Source of the DNA: Streptomyces sp. NBC_00239
GTDB taxonomy: Bacteria; Actinomycetota; Actinomycetes; Streptomycetales; Streptomycetaceae
Assembly (NCBI RefSeq): GCF_036194065.1
Contig: NZ_CP108095.1
Coordinates: 5,642,001-5,706,000 of the forward strand
Direction: 5' to 3'
DNA length: 64,000 bases
Part shown: one piece after another, positions 42,585-52,500 of the stretch
How the letters are laid out: each line of letters opens with the position of its first letter
Position numbering within the stretch: position 1 is the first letter of the stretch
Position numbers and translations under genes: made by a program
Notes under the pieces: generated by a model
What the model saw: only the letters and a program-made list of their open reading frames with translations
Told to the model about the DNA's origin: nothing
Databases searched by the model: none

Positions 42585-43724
42585 CTACTTGGCGACCGCG
42601 GCAGCGAGCTTGGACAGCGGCTCGGCCAGCGCGTTGACGCCGTCCGAGAGCACCTTGCGGTCGGCCTGGGAGACCTTGTCGTAGGAGACGAAGGAGAACT
42701 CGTCCTTGCCGACGCGGTGCTTCTCCAGCAGGTCGAACAGGGCGTTGAACTCGGTGTTCAGCTGCTTGGCGAGCGCCGGGTCCTTCACCTTCACGACCGG
42801 CTCCAGCAGGGTGAACGCCTCGCGCGCACCTTCGACGTTGGCCTGGAAGTCGACGAGGTCGGTGTGGCTGTAGCGCTCTTCCTCACCGGTGACCTTGCCG
42901 GTGGCGACCTCGTCGAGGAGCTCCTTGGCGCCGTTGGCCATCGAGGTGGGGGTGATCTCGGCCTTGCCGACGCGCTTGTTCCAGTCGGTCAGGTCGGCGA
43001 GGAGGGTGTCGGCGAGCTTCTTCTCGGCGTCGCCGATCTTCTTGTCCTGCCAGAGGGCCTTCTCCAGCTTGTGCCAGCCGGTCCACGCCTGGCCGGCCTC
43101 CAGGCCGTCCTCGCGGACGTCGACCTTCGGGTCGATGTCGCCGAAGGACTCGGCGACCGGCTCGGTGCGCTCCCAGCCGATGCGCGAGTCGGCGTACGCC
43201 TTCTTCGCGGCCTCGATGTCGCCCGCCTTGACGGCGTCGGTGAAGACCTTGACCTTCGGCATGGTCTCGTCGGCCTGCTGCTGCACGTACGTGCGGTACG
43301 CGGCGACCGCCGCGTCCAGCTCCGGGCTGCGCTTGGCAGGCGCGGCGCCGCCGGTGGCCTTGACCTGCTGGCGGATGCCGTCGCCCTTCATGCCGGGCTT
43401 GCAGGCGATCTCGTAGTCGCCCGCCTTGATCTCGGCGGTGATGGTGGCCTTGGTGCCCGGGCCGATGTTCTCGCGCTCGGTGACGATGCGGCCGTCCGGG
43501 AAGAGCACGTAGACCTCGGTGACCTTGGAGCCCTTGTTCTCCACGGCCAGCTGGACGTGGCCGGAGGGGAACTCCGTCTTGGAGACCTCGCAGGACTTGT
43601 CCGTGGCGGTGACCGTGATGGCGCCGTCGCCCTTGCCGTCGCTCTTCTCGGCGCAACCGGTGAGGGCGGTCAGTGCGGCCACGGTGGCGGCTGCGGTGAC
43701 GACGGAGAAGCGGGCGGGTCGCAT
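42585..43724 (-). CDS. efeO: Iron uptake lipoprotein EfeO
   Basis: 379 aa with lipobox ALTGC. The N-terminal cupredoxin-like domain (ITVTATDKSCEVSKTEFPSG) is followed by the M75/imelysin domain with the metal motif GWHKLEKALW (HXXE) and DFQANVEGAREAF. It is the first gene of the efe operon and presents iron to the EfeB/EfeU system. A DmdR-type iron box lies at 43793-43811. Confidence 0.95.
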   Translation of the reverse strand: MRPARFSVVTAAATVAALTALTGCAEKSDGKGDGAITVTATDKSCEVSKTEFPSGHVQLAVENKGSKVTEVYVLFPDGRIVTERENIGPGTKATITAEIKAGDYEIACKPGMKGDGIRQQVKATGGAAPAKRSPELDAAVAAYRTYVQQQADETMPKVKVFTDAVKAGDIEAAKKAYADSRIGWERTEPVAESFGDIDPKVDVREDGLEAGQAWTGWHKLEKALWQDKKIGDAEKKLADTLLADLTDWNKRVGKAEITPTSMANGAKELLDEVATGKVTGEEERYSHTDLVDFQANVEGAREAFTLLEPVVKVKDPALAKQLNTEFNALFDLLEKHRVGKDEFSFVSYDKVSQADRKVLSDGVNALAEPLSKLAAAVAK

Positions 43725-43792
43725 CAGAAGGCTCCTGGCGGGTGGGCATGAGGCCGCCCCGGGGGCGGGGCTGCCGGTGAGGCGGACCTAAC

Positions 43793-43811
43793 TTAACCGA
43801 GGCTTACCTGA
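43793..43811. promoter_or_regulatory. DmdR/IdeR-type iron box before efeO
   Basis: TTAACCGAGGCTTACCTGA matches about 13 of 19 positions of the recalled DmdR consensus TTAGGTTAGGCTCACCTAA on the reverse strand. It lies 69-87 bp upstream of efeO, a position suited to repression under iron-replete conditions. Confidence 0.6.
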
Positions 43812-44083
43812 CCGATACCCACCCGTCCAGTGATTCAGCTCTCACCTTTCGCATCCGGACACGGGGCCGTCACAGCGGCTCCATGGTGACCCCATGCTCG
43901 GGTCAAGGGATGGTCAAGGGGCCTGTGCCGGCGGGGAAACCGCCCGGGCTACGGGCTCCCGGACCGGAACCACCAGAGGTGGTGCGCGAGCACCCCCATG
44001 GTCTGCCTGGGCGGGCCGTTTTCAGCCTCCCCGGCGCCTTGCGGCGCACCTCAGCCTGCGGGCGGGCGTGTTTGAATGCGCGC
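43812..44083. other. Intergenic region, no gene seen
   Basis: Contains short direct repeats of GGTCAAGGG (43909 and 43914 region) and GC-rich sequence leading to the PhzF start. Longer in-frame starts for the PhzF gene from 43883 exist but would code for atypical Pro/Gly-rich sequence, so they are not used. Confidence 0.5.
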
Positions 44084-44800
44084 GTGAATGATCTCGACGT
44101 GCTCCGGGTGTTCTGCGCGGCCAACGGCCGCCACGGCAATCTGCTGGCCGTCGTACGCGACGGCCGCACCTGCCCCGACCTCGCCTCCCGCCAAGCGCTC
44201 GCCGCCGAACTCGGCTTCAGCGAAACGGTGTTCGTGGACGACCCCGAACGCGGTGTCGTCGACATCCACAGCCCCGGCCTGCGGATGCCCTTCGCGGGCC
44301 ATCCGCTGGTCGGGGTCGCCTGGCTGCTGGACGTCGAGGAGCTCAACCCGCCGGTGGGCGAGGTGTGGGCGCGCGACGACGGCGAGTTCACCTGGATCAC
44401 GGTCCGCGCCGACTGGGTCGAGGGCAAGCGGACCCGGCAGTACGCGAGCGCCGCCGAGGTGGTGGCGCTGCCCGGCCCCCCGCCCGGCGAGGGGTGGCTC
44501 TACGCCTGGGCCTGGGAGGACGAGGCCGCGGGCCGGGTCCGCGCCCGCGGCTTCCCGCGCCGCCCGCACACCTGCGGCCGTACGGACGGCTCCTGCGGCG
44601 GCGGGGCCTGCCCCGGGATCATCACCGAGGACGAGGCCACCGGTTCGGCGGCGCTGCTGCTGACGGCCGAACTGAACCGCGCCCTGAACATCGTCCAGGG
44701 CGCGGGCTCGCAGATCCTCACGGCACCCGGACCCGACGGCACGATCGAGATCGGCGGCCGGGTCCGCTTCGCCCCCGCGGGGCAGGACGCCGGGAGCTGA
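44084..44800 (+). CDS. PhzF-family protein, second copy
   Basis: 238 aa, GTG start giving NDLDVLRVFCAANGRHGN, the usual N-terminus of actinobacterial PhzF-like proteins. ELGFSETVFVDDPERG carries the catalytic glutamate and GLRMPFAGHPLVGVAWLL the barrel helix. It is shorter than the PhzF protein at 37471 and has the cysteine-rich stretch RTDGSCGGGACPG, which is unusual. It lies between two iron-box-controlled genes but faces away from efeO. Substrate is unknown. Confidence 0.87.
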   Translation: MNDLDVLRVFCAANGRHGNLLAVVRDGRTCPDLASRQALAAELGFSETVFVDDPERGVVDIHSPGLRMPFAGHPLVGVAWLLDVEELNPPVGEVWARDDGEFTWITVRADWVEGKRTRQYASAAEVVALPGPPPGEGWLYAWAWEDEAAGRVRARGFPRRPHTCGRTDGSCGGGACPGIITEDEATGSAALLLTAELNRALNIVQGAGSQILTAPGPDGTIEIGGRVRFAPAGQDAGS

Positions 44801-44832
44801 GCCCGCCGAGCGCCGGGCGTCCGCCCCGCGCG

Positions 44833-45480
44833 TCACGCGCTCAGCGGGAACTCCGCGCCGAGTTCGCGGAAGACCGCGCCGTTGAAGTCGAAGGCGCGCT
44901 TGCACTCGTCGACGATCCGCTGCTTCTCCAGGTCGTCCACCGGCACCGCGTCCAGCAGCTCGCGGTAACCCCGCTTGAACGCGGCCGGGTTGGCGACGGC
45001 TTCGAACACGTAGAAGCGCACGCCGTCGCCCTTGCGGTCGAAGCCCCAGGTGCGCTCGGCCTTGTCCCGGATGATCTGGCCGCCCGAGAGGTCGCCCAGG
45101 TAGCGGGTGTAGTGGTGGGCGATGTAGCCGCCCGGCCAGTGCGCCGCACAGTGCGCTATCCGTGCCGCGTACGCCTCGGTGGCCGGCAGCGCCACGGCCG
45201 TCTCGCGCCAGTCGGGGCCCCGCAGGTGCGCGAGGTCGCGTTCCAGCTCGGCAACCCGCATCAGCTCCGGCTGGATGAAGGGGCCCGCGACCGGGTCGGC
45301 GCGCAGGGCCTCGGCCGCGTCCTCCAGCGCCCGGTACACGAACCACAGCTGCTCGGTGTAGCGGGTGTACGCGGCCACGCCGAGTCTGCCGCCGAGCAGG
45401 TCCGTCATGAAGGTCGAGGTCTCCGCCTCGGTGTGCTGCTCGTGCGAGGCGACGCGGATGACCGTAGAGAAGGCGTCCAA
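44833..45480 (-). CDS. Biliverdin-producing heme oxygenase
   Basis: 215 aa; opens heme to biliverdin, CO and iron. The proximal histidine region is VASHEQHTEAETSTF, and HYTRYLGDLSGGQIIRDKAER is the signature of the family. The start is TTG 45480 with GGAGGTCCGTC directly before it; the ATG of the longer frame at 45537 lies upstream of the ribosome site. The perfect iron box TTAGGCTTACCTAA at 45564-45577 places it under iron control, consistent with using host or soil heme as iron source. Confidence 0.94.
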   Translation of the reverse strand: MDAFSTVIRVASHEQHTEAETSTFMTDLLGGRLGVAAYTRYTEQLWFVYRALEDAAEALRADPVAGPFIQPELMRVAELERDLAHLRGPDWRETAVALPATEAYAARIAHCAAHWPGGYIAHHYTRYLGDLSGGQIIRDKAERTWGFDRKGDGVRFYVFEAVANPAAFKRGYRELLDAVPVDDLEKQRIVDECKRAFDFNGAVFRELGAEFPLSA

Positions 45481-45563
45481 GACGGACCTCCAGGGGCCGA
45501 TGGGACGGGAAAGGGCGGATCGGGCGGGCCGGCACACCGTGCCGCCCCGCCCGATCTTCCTGC

Positions 45564-45577
45564 TTAGGCTTACCTAA
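45564..45577. promoter_or_regulatory. DmdR-type iron box before heme oxygenase
   Basis: TTAGGCTTACCTAA is an inverted repeat with perfect TTAGG/CCTAA arms, typical of DmdR1/DtxR iron boxes. It lies 84-97 bp upstream of the TTG start of heme oxygenase. Confidence 0.8.
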
Positions 45578-45698
45578 GTCAATGTGTTCCCGACGTCCTG
45601 TCGGTATCTCTGTCCATTCAAACCGGCTTCATGCCGGCCCGCACCACGAAAGTGCGATCGCGGGGTCGTCGTCACGGGTCGTCGTCACGGGGTCGCGA

Positions 45699-46556
45699 TC
45701 ACGGCAGCGTGAGGATCTCGGCGCCGGTCGCCGTCACCACGAGCGTGTGCTCGAACTGCGCGGTCCGCTTCCGGTCCTTGGTGACCACGGTCCAGCCGTC
45801 CTCCCACATGTCGTACTCGTGGGTGCCCAGCGTCAGCATCGGCTCGATGGTGAAGGTCATGCCGGGCTGGATGACGGTGGTCGCGTGCGGGCTGTCGTAG
45901 TGCGGGATGATCAGGCCGGAGTGGAACGACGAGTTGATGCCGTGGCCGGTGAAGTCCCGGACCACGCCGTACCCGAAGCGCTTCGCGTACGACTCGATGA
46001 CCCGGCCGATGACGTTGATCTGGCGGCCCGGCTTGACCGCCTTGATCGCCCGGTTCAGGGACTCGCGGGTGCGCTCCACGAGCAGCCGCGACTCCTCGTC
46101 CACGTCACCGCACAGGTAGGTGGCGTTGTTGTCGCCGTGCACGCCGCCGATGTACGCCGTCACGTCGAGGTTGACGATGTCGCCGTCGCGCAGGACGGTC
46201 GAGTCCGGGATGCCGTGGCAGATGACCTCGTTGACGGAGGCGCACAGCGACTTGGGGAAGCCCCGGTAGCCGAGCGTCGACGGGTAGGCGCCGTGGTCGC
46301 ACATGTAGGCGTGGGCGACCCGGTCGAGCTCGTCGGTGGTCACCCCGGGGGCGATCAGCTTGGCGGCCTCCTCCATCGCCTGCGCGGCGATCCGGCCGGC
46401 GATGCGCATCGCCTCGATCGTCTCGGCCGACTGCACCTCCGGTCCGGTGTACGGAGTGGGCGAGGGCTTGCCCACGTACTCGGGCCGGCGGATGTTGCCG
46501 GGGACGGAACGGGCGGGAGAGAGCTCCCCTGGTACGAGCAGCGACTGGCCAGACAT
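45699..46556 (-). CDS. map: Methionine aminopeptidase, type I
   Basis: 285-aa metalloprotease removing the initiator methionine. The five metal ligands are in [20 protein letters not shown] (two Asp), GHGINSSFH (His), FTIEPML (Glu) and AQFEHTLV (Glu); CHGIPDS supplies the substrate histidine. ATG 46556 opens the usual N-terminal extension [20 protein letters not shown] seen in actinobacterial MapB-type enzymes. It diverges from the small protein gene at 46617. Confidence 0.96.
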   Translation of the reverse strand: MSGQSLLVPGELSPARSVPGNIRRPEYVGKPSPTPYTGPEVQSAETIEAMRIAGRIAAQAMEEAAKLIAPGVTTDELDRVAHAYMCDHGAYPSTLGYRGFPKSLCASVNEVICHGIPDSTVLRDGDIVNLDVTAYIGGVHGDNNATYLCGDVDEESRLLVERTRESLNRAIKAVKPGRQINVIGRVIESYAKRFGYGVVRDFTGHGINSSFHSGLIIPHYDSPHATTVIQPGMTFTIEPMLTLGTHEYDMWEDGWTVVTKDRKRTAQFEHTLVVTATGAEILTLP

Positions 46557-46616
46557 GCATGCGAGTGTATCGAGCGGGGATCGGGCAGCATGGCGGCAGA
46601 GGATAAGGAGCACGCG

Positions 46617-46856
46617 ATGGCCCTGTTCAAGAAGCGCCAGGTCGGCAAGGCCGGCGAGTGGTACTACTGCCTCGTCCACCAGAAGGTCGAGGAAGGCCCG
46701 GAGTGCCCGGCCAAGGACCGGTTCGGCCCCTACGAGACCCCCGAGGAGGCCTCGCACGCCATGCAGACCGCCCAGGAGCGGAATCTGGAGTGGCAGAACG
46801 ACCCGAAGTGGAACGACAAGTCCCGCGACGGGGAAGACGGCACCACCACCTCCTGA
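46617..46856 (+). CDS. Conserved small actinobacterial protein
   Basis: 79 aa, [20 protein letters not shown] start preceded by ATAAGGAGCACGCG. It has two cysteines in [20 protein letters not shown], then [20 protein letters not shown], a short helix, and an acidic tail. It resembles a widespread Streptomyces small protein of unknown function. ATG 46590 upstream is a weaker alternative. Confidence 0.8.
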   Translation: MALFKKRQVGKAGEWYYCLVHQKVEEGPECPAKDRFGPYETPEEASHAMQTAQERNLEWQNDPKWNDKSRDGEDGTTTS

Positions 46857-46874
46857 CGGTCCGGCGCGCGCCTC

Positions 46875-47477
46875 CTACCAGCGGCTCGGCGGCGGGGCGG
46901 TCAGCTGATCGGCGAGCCGTGACAGCCGGTCCCGGAAGCGGCGCGGCGCCCGCTGTGCCGGCAGGCTGTTCTCCCCGGCCGCCGCACTCACCAGGTGCTG
47001 CACCGTGTCCAGGTCCAGCCCGGCGGCCGGCGGCACCGACAGCGCGTCGTGCGCCAGCGCCGCGAGCTCGGCGTCCCCGCCGTCCAGGGACAGTACGGTC
47101 GCCCCGGCCCGCCGGGCGCGGTGGACCCGCTCCAGCAGCCCGCCGCCGGGCGTCTCCGGCGCGACCACCAGCAGGGTCTCCCCGCGCCGCGCCGCCTCCA
47201 GCCGGCCCAGCCCCACCGACAGGTGCGGCGGCTCCCCGGGCCGCACCCGGTGCCGCACCAGGGTCGGCGCCAGCTCCGGCTGCCCCGACCAGGCGGCCTC
47301 GTCGACCAGGTGCGCGGCCAGGTGCCAGGGCTCGTACTGCTCGGTGCCCACCAGCAGCAGCCCGCCGCCGGCCGGCGCCACCGAGGACCGCAGGCCGCGC
47401 GCGAACCGGCGGGCCGCCCCCGGCCACTCGGTGCCGGCGAGAACCTCGCGCAGCAGCGCAACCCGTACGGCGTCCAT
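46875..47477 (-). CDS. Conserved protein with SIS-like fold
   Basis: 200 aa. GGLLLVGTEQYEPWHLAAHL and GETLLVVAPETPGGGLLERV followed by GATVLSLDGGDAELAALAHD follow the alternating pattern of sugar-isomerase (SIS) domains. The C-terminus is basic and Pro-rich. ATG 47477 is used; ATG 47537 would add 20 residues of low-complexity sequence. Function is unknown. It converges with the small protein gene. Confidence 0.65.
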   Translation of the reverse strand: MDAVRVALLREVLAGTEWPGAARRFARGLRSSVAPAGGGLLLVGTEQYEPWHLAAHLVDEAAWSGQPELAPTLVRHRVRPGEPPHLSVGLGRLEAARRGETLLVVAPETPGGGLLERVHRARRAGATVLSLDGGDAELAALAHDALSVPPAAGLDLDTVQHLVSAAAGENSLPAQRAPRRFRDRLSRLADQLTAPPPSRW

Positions 47478-47572
47478 GAAGCGGAATCCTGCCCCACGGG
47501 CGGTGGCCGGGGGAACAGTTGTTGCGCCTTCACCCATTCGGCCGCGGCGACGGCGGCAGTAAGGTCGGGGCC

Positions 47573-48316
47573 ATGACTTCCACCGACAGCGCCTCCGCCG
47601 GCGCCGCCCCCCAGCAGCCGGCCGAGGCCCCCGCGAAGGCCCCCGCGAAGGACCCCTGGGAGCTCCCCGACGTCTCCGGCCTGATCGTCGGCGTCCTCGG
47701 CGGCACCGGCGACCAGGGCCGGGGCCTCGCGTACCGGCTGGCCCGGGCCGGCCAGAAGGTGATCATCGGCTCCCGCGCCGCCGACCGCGCGCAGGCCGCC
47801 GCCGCCGAGCTCGGCCTCGGCGTCGAGGGCGCCGACAACGCCGAATGCGCCCGCCGCAGCGACATCGTGATCATCGCCGTGCCGTGGGACGGCCACGCCA
47901 AGACCCTCGAATCGCTGCGCGAGGAGCTCACCGGCAAGCTCGTCGTCGACTGCGTCAACCCGCTCGGCTTCGACAAGCAGGGCGCCTACGCCCTCAAGCC
48001 CGAGGAGGGCAGCGCCGCCCAGCAGGCCGCCGCCCTGCTCCCGGACTCCCGCGTCACCGCGGCCTTCCACCACCTCTCGGCGGTCCTGCTCCAGGACGAG
48101 TCGATCGACGAGATCGACACCGACGTGATGGTGCTCGGCGAGGTCCGCGCCGACACCGACCTGGTCCAGGCCCTGGCCGCCCGCATCCCCGGCATGCGGG
48201 GCGTCTTCGCGGGCCGTCTGCGCAACGCCCACCAGGTCGAGTCCCTCGTGGCGAACCTGATCTCCGTCAACCGCCGCTACAAGGCCCACGCAGGCCTCCG
48301 CGTCACCGACGTCTGA
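47573..48316 (+). CDS. npdG: F420:NADPH oxidoreductase (NPDG family)
   Basis: 247 aa. The NADPH loop is VGVLGGTGDQGRGLAYRLAR with IIGSRAADRA, then IVIIAVPWDGHAKTLESLR and CVNPLGFDKQGAYAL, the pattern of F420-dependent NADP reductases. It moves hydride between reduced F420 and NADP+, which would feed F420 enzymes such as that at 10298. The N-terminus carries a Pro/Ala-rich extension of about 35 residues before the domain. Confidence 0.93.
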   Translation: MTSTDSASAGAAPQQPAEAPAKAPAKDPWELPDVSGLIVGVLGGTGDQGRGLAYRLARAGQKVIIGSRAADRAQAAAAELGLGVEGADNAECARRSDIVIIAVPWDGHAKTLESLREELTGKLVVDCVNPLGFDKQGAYALKPEEGSAAQQAAALLPDSRVTAAFHHLSAVLLQDESIDEIDTDVMVLGEVRADTDLVQALAARIPGMRGVFAGRLRNAHQVESLVANLISVNRRYKAHAGLRVTDV

Positions 48317-48486
48317 TCCCTCCGCCGCCGGTGCCCGGGCCTCCGCCGCATGCGCCGTCCGGGTCCCCGCGCACCCGGCGTCCGGGCTCCGTGCGGCCCG
48401 GCGGCCGGGCCCTTACGGAAACACTGCGGGGCATGGGGGACACTGGTCGGGCAACGCCGCCCGTCCGCCGCTAGGAGCCTCCCCCC

Positions 48487-48681
48487 ATGCCCCGCCTCGC
48501 CGTATTCGCCCTTGCCGTCTGCGTCCTCGCCGTCGCCGCAGCCGTGGTCGCCTTCGTGGAGGGCAGCTTCCTCGGGATCATCTGGGTGCTGATGGCCGGC
48601 CTGTCCTCCAACATGGCCTGGTACTACCTGCGCAAGGCGAAGGCCGAGAAGGCGGCCGCGGCCCGGTCCGTCACGAGCTGA
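48487..48681 (+). CDS. Small two-helix membrane protein
   Basis: 64 aa. Two hydrophobic segments (LAVFALAVCVLAVAAAVVAF and FLGIIWVLMAGLSSNMAWYY) are followed by a basic tail LRKAKAEKAAAARS. ATG 48487 follows TAGGAGCC. Its stop overlaps the end of the convergent site-2 protease gene by 11 bp. Function is unknown. Confidence 0.75.
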   Translation: MPRLAVFALAVCVLAVAAAVVAFVEGSFLGIIWVLMAGLSSNMAWYYLRKAKAEKAAAARSVTS

Positions 48682-49471
48682 GCTCCTCGCACACCGGGTT
48701 GGTCTCCTGCCAGAACCGGTACAGGTCGCGACCGCAGTACGACTCCAGGTCGCTCACGCCGAGGCCGCGCAGCAGTCCGTGGACCGCGTCGAAGAACACC
48801 TCGTTCACCTCGGGGATGAAGAGCACCACGAACACGGCCAGCAGGCCGAACTGCGCGTACGGCTCGACCTGCCGCCGCACCTTGTACGACAGCCACGGCT
48901 CGATCACGCCGTAGCCGTCCAGGCCCGGAACCGGCAGGAAATTCAGGATCGCGGCCGTGATCTGGAGCAGCGCCAGGAAGCCCAGGGCGAAGCGGAACGC
49001 GAACGGCACCCCGTCCAGGGCGTCCAGCCAGAACGGCGCGGTGCACACCAGAGCGAACAGCACGTTCGTCAGCGGGCCCGCGGCCGAGATCAGGCTGTGC
49101 TTCCAGCGGCCCTGGATCCGGCCGCGTTCGATGAACACCGCGCCGCCGGGCAGGCCGATGCCACCCATGATCACGAACACCACCGGCAGCACGATGCTGA
49201 GCAGCGCGTGCGTGTACTTCAGCGGATTGAGCGTCAGATAGCCCTTGGCGCCGACCGAGATGTCCCCGCCGTGCAGCGCGGTACGGGCGTGCGCGTACTC
49301 GTGCAGGCACAGCGACACCACCCACGCCGACGTGACGAACAGGAAAACGGCGAAGCCGGTGCTCGACGCGAACTCCGTCCACACCGCCCACCCCGTGACC
49401 GCCATGACGGCGGTGATGCCGAGGAAGACGGGGCTCACCCGTCGGTCACTGTGACGCGTCTGTCCACCCAT
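48671..49471 (-). CDS. Site-2 protease family (M50) metalloprotease
   Basis: 266-aa membrane protease with about six hydrophobic segments. The zinc motif is SLCLHEYAHARTALHGGD (HEXXH) and the third ligand is in LNFLPVPGLDGYGVIEPW (NxxPxPxLDG). Such enzymes cut transmembrane anti-sigma factors or signal-peptide remnants. ATG 49471 is used; ATG 49519 would add 16 polar residues. The short form lacks a PDZ domain. Confidence 0.92.
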   Translation of the reverse strand: MGGQTRHSDRRVSPVFLGITAVMAVTGWAVWTEFASSTGFAVFLFVTSAWVVSLCLHEYAHARTALHGGDISVGAKGYLTLNPLKYTHALLSIVLPVVFVIMGGIGLPGGAVFIERGRIQGRWKHSLISAAGPLTNVLFALVCTAPFWLDALDGVPFAFRFALGFLALLQITAAILNFLPVPGLDGYGVIEPWLSYKVRRQVEPYAQFGLLAVFVVLFIPEVNEVFFDAVHGLLRGLGVSDLESYCGRDLYRFWQETNPVCEELSS

Positions 49472-49526
49472 GCCGCCGAACCTACCGCGCGTACGAGCCG
49501 GCGCGGCGGGCGGGGACAATGGGCCG

Positions 49527-52500
49527 GTGCGCTACGCGATCCTCGGCACCACCCAAGCCCTCCGCGACGACGGGACCCCCGCCGCCCTCGGCGGTCCCCG
49601 GCTGCGCGCGCTCCTCACCGTGTTCGCGGCGCGGCCCGGCCGGCCGCTCCCCACCGACCTGCTCGTCGGCGAGGTGTGGGGCGGCGACCCGCCCGCCGAC
49701 GCGACGGCCGCGTTGCAGGCGCTCGTCGGGCGGCTGCGGCGGGCGCTGGGACACAGCGCCGTCGAATCCGTGGAGGGCGGCTACCGGCTGGCCGCCACCC
49801 GCGAGGACGTCGACCTGTTCCGCTTCGAACGGCTCGCGGGGGAGGGGGCGCGGGCGCTGGAGGCGGGGGCCGCCGGGGAGGCGGCCGCACGGTACGAAGA
49901 GGCGCTCGCGCTGTGGCGCGGGCCCGCGCTCGCCGATCTTCCCGACCGGTCCGCCGAGGCCGTCCGCTGGGACGCGGTGCGGCTCGACGTCAGGCGCGGC
50001 CGGCTGGCGGCGGCGCTGGCCGCCGGGGAGGCGGAGCGGGCGTTGCCCGAGCTGACCGCGCTGTGTGCGGAGCGGCCGCTGGACGAGCCGCTGCAGGGGT
50101 TGCGGATCCGTGCGTTGCGGGATGCGGGGCGGGCGGCCGAGGCGCTGGCCGCTTACGAGTCGGTCCGGCGGGAGTTGGCCGCCCGCCTGGGCACCACCCC
50201 CGGCCCCGACCTCCGATCCCTCCACACCGACCTCCTCACCCCGGCCACCCCGCCGCCCTACCCGGCTTCCCCGGCGCGCCCCCAGGCCGTGCCGTCCCAC
50301 CCGCAGTCCCCTCCAGCCGCGCGGCCCCCTGGCGTACAACACCCGGCTTCTCCGGCCGACCCTGCGCAGCACCCGGCCTCTCCGGCCCACCCTGGGGCCG
50401 CCCCGCCGGCCTCCGCTGCGCAACCTCCAGCCTCGCCTGGGGGTGCCCCCGGACGGAGTCTGGGGGAGTTTGAGGCGCGGGGTTCGGGGCGGAGCCCTGA
50501 GCAACCCGGCTCCGCCGGGCACCGGGCTCCGCCCGGACCCGCGCCTCAAACGCCGGCGGGGCTGGAGGTTGCCCCCGATGCGGGGCTGGATGGTGCCCCC
50601 GAGGCGCCGGTCGGCCTGGGGGTTGCACCCGAGGCACTGGGAGCGGGCTCAGGCCGGTCGGCAGAGCTGGGAGTTGCACCCGGGGCACCGGGGGCGAGGG
50701 GTGCGGGTGGAGTGGGGGAGCGGCCCTATGGGAACGTGCGGGCTCGGCTCACGACGTTCGTGGGACGGGAGGGGGACATCGTCGCCATCGGCGACGACCT
50801 GCGCCGCGCCCGGCTCGTGACGCTGCTGGGCCCCGGCGGGGCCGGCAAGACGCGGCTCTCGCAGGAGGCCGCCGAGGCCGCCGCCCCGGCCGGCCACTGG
50901 CCGGACGGCGTCTGGCTCGCCGAACTCGCCCCCGTCGAGGACCCCGACGACGTCGCCGAGGCCGTACTCTCCACGCTCGGAGTCCGCGAGAGCTCCCGCC
51001 GCGGCGTCGCCTCCGAAGAGCTGCGCGTCCTCACCGACCGGCACGACGACGCGATGCTCCGCCTCACCGAGTACTGCGCCCGCCGCCGCATGCTGCTGCT
51101 CCTCGACAACTGCGAGCACGTCGTCGACGCCGCGGCCCGCCTCGCCGAGGACCTCCTCGCGCACTGCCCCGGCGTGCAGGTCCTCGCCACCAGCCGCGAA
51201 CCCCTCGGCGTACCGGGCGAGACCCTGCGCCCCGTGGAGCCGCTGCCCGACCCGATGGCCCTGCGCCTGCTCGCCGACCGCGGCGCCGCCGCCCGGCCCG
51301 GCTTCAGCCCCGACGAGGACCCGGAGGCCGCCGCCGAGATCTGCCGCCGCCTCGACGGCCTGCCGCTCGCCATCGAACTCGCCGCCGCCCGGCTGCGGCT
51401 GCTCAGCCCGCGCCAGATCGCCGACCGCCTCGACGACCGGTTCCGGCTGCTCACCAGCGGCAGCCGCACCGTACTGCCCCGCCAGCAGACCCTGCGCGCC
51501 GTCGTGGACTGGTCCTGGGACCTCCTCGAAGAGCCCGAACGCGCCGTCCTGCGCCGTCTGTCGGTGTGCGCCGGCGGCTGCGACCTCGCCGCCGCCGAGA
51601 CCGTGTGCGCCGACGGCGACACCCTCGACCCGCTCGACGTCGCCGACGTCCTCGGCTCGCTCGTCGACAAGTCCCTGGTGGTGGCCGCTGCCGGCGCCGG
51701 CGGCGAGATGCGCTACCGGCTCCTCGAGACGGTCGGCGAGTACGCCGCCGAACGCCTCGACGCGGCCGGCCCCGACCGCGCCGCCACCGAGCGGCGCCAC
51801 CTCGTCCACTACCGCGAACTCGCCCGCCGAACCGAACCCCTGCTGCGCGGCCGCACCCAGCGCGCCGCCGCCGCCCTGCTGCGCACCGAGTACGAGAACC
51901 TCCGCACCGCCTTGCGCCGGGCCGCCGCCGCCCGCGACGAGGGCGAGATGATGTGCCTGGTCCACTCGATGGTCTGGTACTGGCACATGCACGATCTGCG
52001 CGCGGAATCCCGGCACTGGTCCCGGGCGGCCGCCGCCCTCGGCCCGGACCCGTTCGCCCCGCCGGTGGCCCCCGTGCCACCCGTGCACGAGCAGGTCGTC
52101 GACTCGGCCCCGCCCTACGCCGGGGAGCTGCTCGCGGAGGCCCGGCGCGGCATCCGCCTCATCGAACTGGCCTCCCGCGACCAGAGCACTGCCGACTGGC
52201 AGTCCCCGGAGGTCCGGGCGCTGATCCAGGGCATCGTCTCCGCCTACCGGCCCGGTCTGCCGCAGCTCTGCCGCAACCCCGGCGGGCTGTGGTTCTACGC
52301 CGTCATGATCGCGGGCGACGCCGGCCTGCTCAAGGAGGTCATCGACGCCAACGTCGAGGCCTGCCGCGCCTTCGGCTACACCTGGGACCTCGCCTCGGCC
52401 CTCCAGTTGCGCGCCAACGTCCTGGCCAACAGGGCCGACTGGGTCGGCAGCGCCACCAGGGACGCCGAGGAGAGCCTCGCGCTGTTCGCGGACCTCGGCG

